This document shows positions 59,088-64,000 of a stretch of DNA of 64,000 nt, one piece after another. Source of the stretch: Echinometra lucunter (lineage: Eukaryota; Echinodermata; Echinoidea; Camarodonta; Echinometridae). The position numbers were made by a program, and so were the translations under genes. Within the stretch, counting starts at the first letter, position 1, and each line of letters opens with the position of its first letter. The notes below the pieces were generated by a model. That model was not told where the DNA came from, ran no database searches, and saw nothing but the letters and a program-made list of their open reading frames with translations. Where the stretch lies: assembly GCA_029962745.1 (NCBI GenBank), contig CM057151.1:6998192-7062191 (forward strand). The letters are read 5' to 3'.

Positions 59088-62000
59088 CAGCGTTGGATAT
59101 AACCGCTCGCAGTTGAGAAACAAAGGCACACATGCAATATAGTGAAGGGAAATTTCAATATATCACCTGTTACAAAACGCAAAAATTATGAATATAATTG
59201 TACACCAGAGTTTGAATTTCAATTTTTGAAGTTTGCACAACAAAGTTTTACCTTGCCTAATTTCTCATCCTTTAAATAAAATGTCCAGGTTCTTTGACAC
59301 CACGCCTACTGGGAGAATACTGAACCGTTTTTCTACAGACACACAGTACATTGACCAGGTAATTCCGTTAACTCTTCCTTAAACATGTGAAACACAAATT
59401 TTTCAGTTGAATTATAGTTTAAAAAAATTAAAAGATGCAAAGACCTAATACAGAACAAATATGCTGTAGTTCAACATGTTTGTGAGACGCGCGTACGTCT
59501 CGAAGTAAAATAGATGGTATTTAACATATATGTTCTTTCTCAGAAAGCCTTATGTCAAGATACATGATATTCCATGTGAAAATTCGCAAAATTTCTTAAG
59601 TGTATAGCAAGTGAGCATTCAGATAACATCACATCAGATACAAGTCATGTGCGTGCATTATATACGGTATGCTTAAGAGGGTCATTTTTGTGAAATTAAA
59701 TTTTTTGCAAGACATGTTCCGATTTTATTCGTCTTTATTTCAGAGGCTTCTTCAAACGATACGGACAATCGTCAATCTCTTTTCTCAAATGCTCTCTTCT
59801 GTCATCGTAATCATAACGGTCAGTGCCATCTTTTTGAGTTTCATGGTACCCATCATTCTTGGCTTTATTTTCCTGCTGGTCTATTACATCATAACATCAA
59901 GGTAATTTTAATATAACTATTATGAATTTTTCATATTGTTAGCTGGTTCACTTCTGGTAAACTGATTTATTTTTCTAGCTCTACCTTTTAAAGCCTATTG
60001 ATATATATCCATTATTTAAAAAGTATGTTATGTAATTAGATTTTAAAACCCTATTTTAGCTTAATATGTTTTTTCTAAATGCCCTGCATTTTCCAGTAGG
60101 TTGGATATGTCCTGGGCCATATGTTTGTCTCCTTTTTTGTGCGAGTTGAATCTATAAAATGGTGTTTTAAAAAAGAATGATCATGCTATTGAAAAGTCGA
60201 GATAAGAAAATTAATGATATTATATGCTTTCAGAGGTAGCATTCGGAAAAGGTAGACTAAACGTGCTAAACGAATCTTAGAATTTTGACAAGAATGTTTG
60301 ACAAAGTTGCACCTCATTCGGTCTCATCCCAACATCGACGCTGTAATGTACAAACTGTAGGGCTTGCATTCCCAACAGATTTTAATGTTGTTTATTCCCT
60401 GAATAGTGTCGCGGAAAAGGAGAAATACACTATTTATTTCTTTTCTATATTTACCGACCGTGATCATTACTTTCTAAAGATGAAATGATGTTCCATAAGG
60501 AATTCATTATTTACAGATCTTTTTCACAGAGGCAATATTTTGTTTCTCTATAATTTCATTTATTTCGAAATCTCCAGAGAATTACAGCGATGTGAGAGCG
60601 TCACTCGGTCCCCAATCTTTGCTCATTTTTCTGAAACCTTGGGGGGTCTGCCAACAATAAGAGCATTCCAGTAAGTACATGACCATATAAAAGGAAGTCC
60701 GCCTTTGAAAACTTCCTGTAAATGAATTAAGTATTTCCAGGTATTGAATTTCATATCGCATGAAAGAGTATTTTATATGCTTTCTGCCGGTAGTTCCTTT
60801 AGGTTTCCGGGGTCACTGAGCATCACTGAACACCACTGTCTTGCAAAGATTGTGCAGAATAACTTTCTCGTGGAACACAATAGGTTTGAGTTGAATGGCT
60901 TTGTTACTTGTTTTGTTAGTAAGTAATTAAGCAAATCTCATTATCGAACCTATAACTTAACAAAGATTTTTATGAACTTTACAAAACATGGAACAAAATC
61001 GCATTTGAATGGCTTTGTCACTTGACCGAGAAGTGAAATCTTCAGAATGATCGGAGACCATGTTCGTTTATATTCCTTCAGATACCACAGTAAATTAAAC
61101 ATAACATACATGTATTCTACTACATATTCTGCAAGCAGTAGCCTATGATTCATTTCTCCCCTTTTCAAAATTTTCCTAGAGACGAGAAAAGATTTTTCCA
61201 GATCGCACTAGATCGGATTCTGAAGAACAACCGGGTGTTTCTCTATTTGGTAACAGCACAGAGATGGGTTGCTATAAGACTGGTAAGTTAGTCATATCTA
61301 TTGCTGTGACTTAGGTATAATTCAAAATCCGAACTTACCGTGACTTTTGACCCCGTTACGTTTCGATGGGATACACCCATCATCTTCTGACGGTAGAATA
61401 AGGCTCTGTCGAAACGCGACGGGATAGAAATTCAGAGTAACTTCCGATTTTGAATTATAATTGAGTCATCATTGAGCTTAGACTGAATGAATAATAACGC
61501 TCATGATGTCATGTCTGTTACATTTAGAAGGTTCTCTAGCATTTATAAACATCACAAAGACTAAATAAAATTGAAATCATGATTTTCTTTTGAATCCTGA
61601 ATTTTGTATGCATTAAATTATCATTTATTTCTTCATATAGTAAGTCCGAGGTATTTTCTTGTAATATTTATTCCATTCCATGATATACACGTATATGATT
61701 TAACATTGTTTTACATAAGGACGAATTCCTTGTTGTTGATGGTAGTGTTGTTATTTGTTTCTTGTTTCATGTTATTAGGATTATTTGGGTGCATTATCCG
61801 TCCTATGTGCAAGTCTTGCTTCTCTACTGGGTGCTTTCTACCTTGGACTCGACTCCAGCTATGTCGGGCTTGCTATCTCATACTCACTCGAGGTATATGC
61901 TAAAAATACGATACATCGTTTTGAGAAACTCTAGTCATTTATGGGGTTTGAGATGTCTTGTTCTATGTATTATTTTATGAGGGCGCTGAGCCGAAGGGAT

Positions 62001-63420
62001 AGTGCTACTGCAGCGGTCAGTGGCGGTCGGGACCAATTTTAAAAGGCGATCATCACTTTGCCCGAAACTTTAAAAGGTGCATTTTAAAACGCTTTGTAAT
62101 GAGATCCATTTAAAGGAAACCAACACCCTTAAAATAGTTTTTAAACCAAAGCTGAGATGGAATAAAACAATCGGCGAAAATTAGAAAAAAAGAATCGGAC
62201 GCCAAATGAGAAAGTTATGGCGATATGAAATTTTTTTATTTGACATTTTTTTGACACTACCATAGCTATTGATGACATCATTTGTGGTCAACTCTCAGTA
62301 TGTTTTGTACACACATAATTTAACAATTTCGTTTTGCTTAAGATTTGCCCATTTTCTTAAGCAAAACCCTGTGTATATCATGTAGGAGTGTTTTCTCCAC
62401 AACATATTTGGGATAAAGGCAATGAAAACATGTGGTCTTCAAGAAAAGAAAGAATATGTGAAATTCTGTATACAAAACATACTGAGAGTTGTCCACAACT
62501 CATATCACTAATAGCTATGGTAGTGTCAAACACAGAACATAGGCATAACTTTCTTATTCCGTGTCCGATTTCGTTAAAATTTTCGCTGATCTGTTTTATT
62601 CTACCTTGGCTTTGATTTAAAAGCTACTTGACCTGAGGGCTTCGGTTTCCTTTAAATCAAGCAATTTCCATAATTCTTGCTCAAAATATTAAGCATTCAG
62701 TTTTAGAGACTCGCGATATGACCTTTCCCCTTTCTGTTAACATAGTCTACTTGATTGTTTGGATGAAAAGTGATCTTATACTTTCCAGCTTTACTTAGAT
62801 TATATATAGAGTGTTGCCAATATTCAACCCCCGCAGATATCTCTGTACATGAATCTCGTAGTTCGATCAGCAGCAGACCTAGAACTCCAGATGAATGCCG
62901 TAGAGAGGGTACAACATTACACAGATGTGCCAATTGAAGATTACAGTGGTAATTATAATAACGATAACCGTTTTGTTTGCTGAACCTTAAACTTACAAGT
63001 TACTGTCCAAATCGTTTACAATACAGTTATCCCGGTCACTGGATTCAGCTATAATTTTGTAAATTACAGTGTAAACTCTCCACTGCTCAGGGAAGCATTC
63101 AAGCAGGTGGTCTGTTTTTTTAACAAAAGTGCCAGATAGAATTTACAATAACTGCCTATTCTGTGAGATTTTGTTAGCATGTATAGAATGACATTAAGCG
63201 TGTTAAGATTTCCTTACGATACTTGTACAAAGAAGCTACATCATAATACCTTGATCACATCAGAGATGACTTGCCTTTATTTCTTTGCTTAGGAATTGAA
63301 CCTCCTGATTCATGGCCTGATAAAGGCGAAATCGAGCTCGATGATATCAGCGTTCGATATGCCAGTGACCTCGATCCCGTACTCAAAGGAGTTACACTAA
63401 CTATTCCACACAAGGAAAAG
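42866..63420 (+). CDS. ABCC9-like: Gene B: SUR-like ABC transporter, 3' end beyond the window (25 exons, 1338 codons)
   Basis: Exons: 42866-43450, 44553-44792, 46114-46302, 46489-46647, 48146-48301, 48958-49092, 49608-49770, 50579-50619, 51142-51351, 51796-51963, 52662-52740, 53048-53150, 54396-54494, 54833-54998, 56175-56312, 56612-56840, 57635-57843, 58763-58929, 59289-59358, 59744-59901, 60578-60670, 61180-61282, 61779-61892, 62837-62948, 63293-63420. All have AG acceptors and GT donors, and the phases join without a break. Seen: FCG N terminus plus TMD0, L0, TMD1, complete NBD1 ([32 protein letters not shown]), acidic linker, TMD2, and the start of NBD2. By comparison with gene A about 208 residues remain outside, so the protein should be near 1546 aa. 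The start is the first ATG giving the family FCG N terminus; an AG at 42850-42851 may be the acceptor of a 5' UTR intron. Divergent paralog of gene A; function inferred only from the family. Confidence 0.95.
44553..44792 (+). CDS. ABCC9-like: Gene B exon 2: L0 linker
   Basis: Codons 196-275, phase 0/0. [20 protein letters not shown] and [20 protein letters not shown]. One codon shorter than gene A exon 2. Confidence 0.94.
45182..45265 (+). tRNA. tRNA-like sequence with long variable region, probably a pseudogene or SINE head
   Basis: GTGGCGCAGTGGTTAAAGCC (box A-like) and GGTTCGAATCC (perfect box B), 84 nt, in gene B intron 2. The acceptor arms GCTCGTG / CATGACGC pair only imperfectly, and no clear anticodon stem forms. 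Confidence 0.45.
45797..46080. repeat. CT-rich tract
   Basis: Interrupted (CT)n just before gene B exon 3; may act as an extended polypyrimidine tract. Confidence 0.8.
46114..46302 (+). CDS. ABCC9-like: Gene B exon 3: start of TMD1
   Basis: Codons 276-338. [20 protein letters not shown] helix. Acceptor CTTTTAG, donor AAC|GTAATA. Short relative to its 1.3-kb upstream intron, which is rich in CT repeats. Confidence 0.93.
46489..46647 (+). CDS. ABCC9-like: Gene B exon 4: TMD1
   Basis: Codons 339-391. [19 protein letters not shown] and [12 protein letters not shown]. The reading frame runs on into the intron, but the GTAACA donor is at the conserved position. Confidence 0.93.
47401..47459. repeat. 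Poly-C and (CA)n
   Basis: A 13-C run followed by (CA)n in gene B intron 4. Confidence 0.9.
48146..48301 (+). CDS. ABCC9-like: Gene B exon 5: TMD1 coupling region
   Basis: Codons 392-443. [20 protein letters not shown], nearly identical to gene A. Acceptor TCAACAG, donor AGG|GTATGT. Confidence 0.94.
48958..49092 (+). CDS. ABCC9-like: Gene B exon 6: TMD1 helix pair
   Basis: Codons 444-488. [11 protein letters not shown] then [19 protein letters not shown]. Donor ATG|GTAAGT. Confidence 0.92.
49608..49770 (+). CDS. ABCC9-like: Gene B exon 7: TMD1 intracellular loop
   Basis: Codons 489-542 plus one base. [20 protein letters not shown] then WERIFSGF. Donor GTAAGT, phase 1. Confidence 0.94.
49872..50162. 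mobile_element. Palindromic (foldback) element in gene B intron 7
   Basis: Arms are inverted copies: GTGGACAACTCTC...CATTTTGTACA on the left, TGTACAAAATG...GAGAGTTGTCCAC on the right, with outer GCAACTTTGCCAGCAT / ATGCTGGCAAAGTTGC. Related to 62109-62656. Confidence 0.75.
50579..50619 (+). CDS. ABCC9-like: Gene B exon 8: 41-nt microexon
   Basis: Codons 543-556 ([14 protein letters not shown]). Same length and phase as gene A exon 8. It is needed to keep the frame between exons 7 and 9. Confidence 0.9.
51142..51351 (+). CDS. ABCC9-like: Gene B exon 9: last TMD1 helices
   Basis: Codons 557-626. [20 protein letters not shown], the helix [15 protein letters not shown] and a short acidic tail GKDDDNKT. 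Lacks the extended linker of gene A exon 9. Confidence 0.93.
51796..51963 (+). CDS. ABCC9-like: Gene B exon 10: TMD1-NBD1 linker
   Basis: Codons 627-682. Starts in frame with GTG (valine, not an initiator). NG-, S- and K-rich linker ending KDVAIR. Donor CGT|GTAATT. Confidence 0.9.
51997..52229. repeat. GA-rich microsatellite
   Basis: (GA)n with GGGA interruptions and a terminal poly-G run, in gene B intron 10. Confidence 0.9.
52281..52434. mobile_element. MITE in gene B intron 10
   Basis: Long inverted ends GCCGTTGCTTAACAATTTGC / GCAAATTGTTAAGCAACGGC extended by AGTAACTTTGCCATCAATGG and its complement. Central GGATTTTGATTGGCTGTTGA. 154 bp, no ORF. Confidence 0.85.
52662..52740 (+). CDS. ABCC9-like: Gene B exon 11: NBD1 A-loop
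   Basis: Codons 683-708 plus one base. [20 protein letters not shown] with the YTW A-loop aromatic. Same 79 nt as gene A. Confidence 0.92.
53048..53150 (+). CDS. ABCC9-like: Gene B exon 12: NBD1 Walker A
   Basis: Codons 709-742 plus two bases. [20 protein letters not shown]. Donor CA|GTGAGT. Confidence 0.95.
53180..53525. mobile_element. Repeat element with GGCGTAAATCC-type end, copy 2 (inverted)
   Basis: CCGGTGTAAATCC at the left, and GGTATATCCCCCATCC followed by CCGGGATTTA at the right, reproduce the ends of 29999-30476 in the opposite orientation. In gene B intron 12. Confidence 0.7.
54396..54494 (+). CDS. ABCC9-like: Gene B exon 13: NBD1 Q-loop
   Basis: Begins inside codon 743. [20 protein letters not shown] holds the Q-loop glutamine. 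Same 99 nt and phase as gene A exon 13. Confidence 0.94.
54833..54998 (+). CDS. ABCC9-like: Gene B exon 14: NBD1 signature, source of a 51-bp tandem array
   Basis: Codons 776-831. [20 protein letters not shown] with canonical LSGGQ, ending [10 protein letters not shown] and donor GTATGT. The last 40 or so bases of the exon plus the donor are the founder unit of the minisatellite that follows directly. Reading on past the donor meets an in-frame TAA at 55014-55016. Confidence 0.94.
54960..55935 (+). repeat. 51-bp minisatellite derived from the gene B exon 14 end and splice donor
   Basis: About 19 units counting the exon copy. From 55153 to 55766 the motif GTATTCAG recurs every 51 bp. Each unit encodes, in its own frame, [17 protein letters not shown] (17 residues = 51 nt), the exon 14 tail followed by the translated donor GTATGTAAC. 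The first two and last three units are irregular. The open frame 55076-55903 and its minus-strand mirror are products of this periodicity. Confidence 0.95.
56175..56312 (+). CDS. ABCC9-like: Gene B exon 15: NBD1 Walker B, D-loop, H-loop
   Basis: Codons 832-877. [20 protein letters not shown] and [14 protein letters not shown]. Walker B ends in DD, so NBD1 is the degenerate catalytic site, as in gene A. Confidence 0.95.
56612..56840 (+). CDS. ABCC9-like: Gene B exon 16: end of NBD1 and acidic linker
   Basis: Codons 878-953 plus one base. [20 protein letters not shown] then the acidic [19 protein letters not shown] and a basic RRALKKQ. Donor GTAATC. Confidence 0.92.
56868..56995. repeat. (ATG/ATC)n in gene B intron 16
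   Basis: Interrupted GAT/CAT triplets with a GGTGGTGGTGG stretch. Confidence 0.85.
57635..57843 (+). CDS. ABCC9-like: Gene B exon 17: TMD2 entry helix
   Basis: Codons 954-1023. [19 protein letters not shown] elbow, helix [22 protein letters not shown]. Acceptor AAAACAG. Confidence 0.93.
58763..58929 (+). CDS. ABCC9-like: Gene B exon 18: TMD2
   Basis: Codons 1024-1078 plus two bases. [20 protein letters not shown] helix and the loop [18 protein letters not shown]. Same 167 nt as gene A exon 18. Confidence 0.93.
59025..59080. repeat. (GA)n microsatellite
   Basis: Dinucleotide run ending in poly-G in gene B intron 18. Confidence 0.9.
59289..59358 (+). CDS. ABCC9-like: Gene B exon 19: TMD2 loop
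   Basis: Codons 1079-1102. [20 protein letters not shown]. Normal GT donor (CAG|GTAATT), unlike the GC donor at the same border in gene A. Confidence 0.93.
59744..59901 (+). CDS. ABCC9-like: Gene B exon 20: TMD2 helices
   Basis: Codons 1103-1154 plus two bases. [20 protein letters not shown] and [11 protein letters not shown]. 158 nt as in gene A. Confidence 0.92.
60578..60670 (+). CDS. ABCC9-like: Gene B exon 21: TMD2 loop, first half
   Basis: Codons 1155-1185 plus two bases. [20 protein letters not shown]. Donor CA|GTAAGT. Together with exon 22 it equals the single gene A exon 21. Confidence 0.93.
61180..61282 (+). CDS. ABCC9-like: Gene B exon 22: TMD2 loop, second half
   Basis: Codons 1186-1220. 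[20 protein letters not shown] and QRWVAIRL. Acceptor TTTCCTAG. Confidence 0.93.
61316..61462. mobile_element. Short inverted-repeat element in gene B intron 22
   Basis: Ends TATAATTCAAAATCCG and CCGATTTTGAATTATA form terminal inverted repeats, with inner GTTACGTTTCGATGGGAT / GTCGAAACGCGACGGGAT. About 145 bp, no ORF. Confidence 0.65.
61779..61892 (+). CDS. ABCC9-like: Gene B exon 23: TMD2 last helices
   Basis: Codons 1221-1258. [20 protein letters not shown] and [10 protein letters not shown]. 114 nt, phase 0/0. Confidence 0.93.
62109..62656. mobile_element. 548-bp palindromic element in gene B intron 23
   Basis: Ends TTTAAAGGAAACC / GGTTTCCTTTAAA. The arms keep pairing through GAATAAAACA, GCGAAAATT, GAAAGTTATG, ACTACCATAGCTATT and CAACTCTCAGTATGTTTTGT with their complements, leaving a centre of under 100 bp. 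Confidence 0.85.
62837..62948 (+). CDS. ABCC9-like: Gene B exon 24: TMD2 end
   Basis: Codons 1259-1295 plus one base. [20 protein letters not shown]. 112 nt as in gene A exon 23. Confidence 0.93.
63293..63420 (+). CDS. ABCC9-like: Gene B exon 25: NBD2 A-loop, last exon in window
   Basis: Codons 1296-1338. [21 protein letters not shown]-loop tyrosine in [11 protein letters not shown]. Donor AAG|GTATAT; the Walker A exon of NBD2 should lie to the right of 64000. Confidence 0.93.
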
Positions 63421-64000
63421 GTATATCTCGATATCATACTCTCACTTGCACGATATCTATTTCCTAGCTGCTAACGTACTAGGACATACGTACCTATTAC
63501 GATTACGTTATAAGTTTGAATAATCAATCTTAACAATTGATAATCAAAAATCTCCTAAATCTAATCTGATCGTCTTCCCATATGGTGATACATACTTGGA
63601 CCAAGTTTGAAGTTCATACCTCAAACGGTTCTTGCGATATCGCGTTAACGAAAAAGCGTGACGGACGGACGGACGGACGTACAACCCGAAATCGCAATAC
63701 CTCCGGTCGCACTTTCTGTGGGCCGAGACAGTACTCTACCAAACTGTATTGTTAATTTTTAGTTGTTGTTGAAAATGATGTTATTTCATTAATTATGCTA
63801 ATTTAGGAGTGATTTATGCGTGAAAGCAGAGATTTTGCTCCACACCACGAAATAAAGCTCCAAATATGATAATTTTTGGTCTAGATATTCTTTGTAGTGT
63901 TCTTGACAAATGTACTTTAAAAATTCTGATACTGAAATCAATTACTTATGTACTAAGTATCTTTTTTTTTTTAAATTTCTTATGTATTTCTTAGTTTTTT
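63421..64000. other. Gene B intron 25 (partial)
   Basis: Intron sequence to the window end. A (GGAC)n run lies at 63660-63679. No acceptor or NBD2 Walker A exon is visible. Confidence 0.7.

Overview
The window is eukaryotic nuclear DNA: intron-rich, AT-rich, and full of microsatellites, short foldback/MITE-like elements, tRNA-derived SINEs and decayed LINEs. The proteins and the repeat style (GCTTCGCTCGCT-type repeats, many small terminal-inverted-repeat elements) suggest a marine invertebrate deuterostome, most likely an echinoderm such as a sea urchin. That assignment is inference; no marker gene settles it.

The core is a head-to-head pair of paralogous genes for full-length ABC subfamily C transporters of the sulfonylurea-receptor type (ABCC8/ABCC9-like). 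Gene A is on the minus strand. It is complete from its ATG at 29494 to its TAA at 8336, in 29 coding exons whose reading phases all close, giving 1589 residues. Gene B is on the plus strand. It starts at 42866 and runs off the right edge; 25 exons (1338 codons, to 63420) are present, and the NBD2 core plus C terminus lie beyond the window. Both encode TMD0 - linker - TMD1 - NBD1 - acidic linker - TMD2 - NBD2. Almost all exon borders, phases and many exon lengths are identical, so the pair arose by an inverted duplication followed by long divergence. Three differences stand out: gene A has one fused exon where gene B has two, gene A has one GC-AG intron, and the 3' end of gene B exon 14 together with its splice donor has been amplified into about 19 tandem 51-bp units.

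At the left (1700-2691, minus) lies a small gene made of short exons. It has a TATA box, a signal-peptide exon and a second exon with a dibasic RKRR processing site, and looks like an undescribed secreted peptide precursor, continuing leftwards. The rest of 1-8300 holds repeats, an endonuclease remnant of a LINE, and a short ORF resembling the N terminus of a Na,K-ATPase beta subunit.

The 13.4 kb between the two ABC genes contains a broken LINE, tRNA-derived SINEs, a triplet array of about 0.7 kb, dispersed duplications and a short stretch with NRF1- and YY1-type motifs that may be a promoter. Introns of both genes carry MITEs, palindromes and microsatellites. No rRNA, CRISPR array or bacterial features are present.
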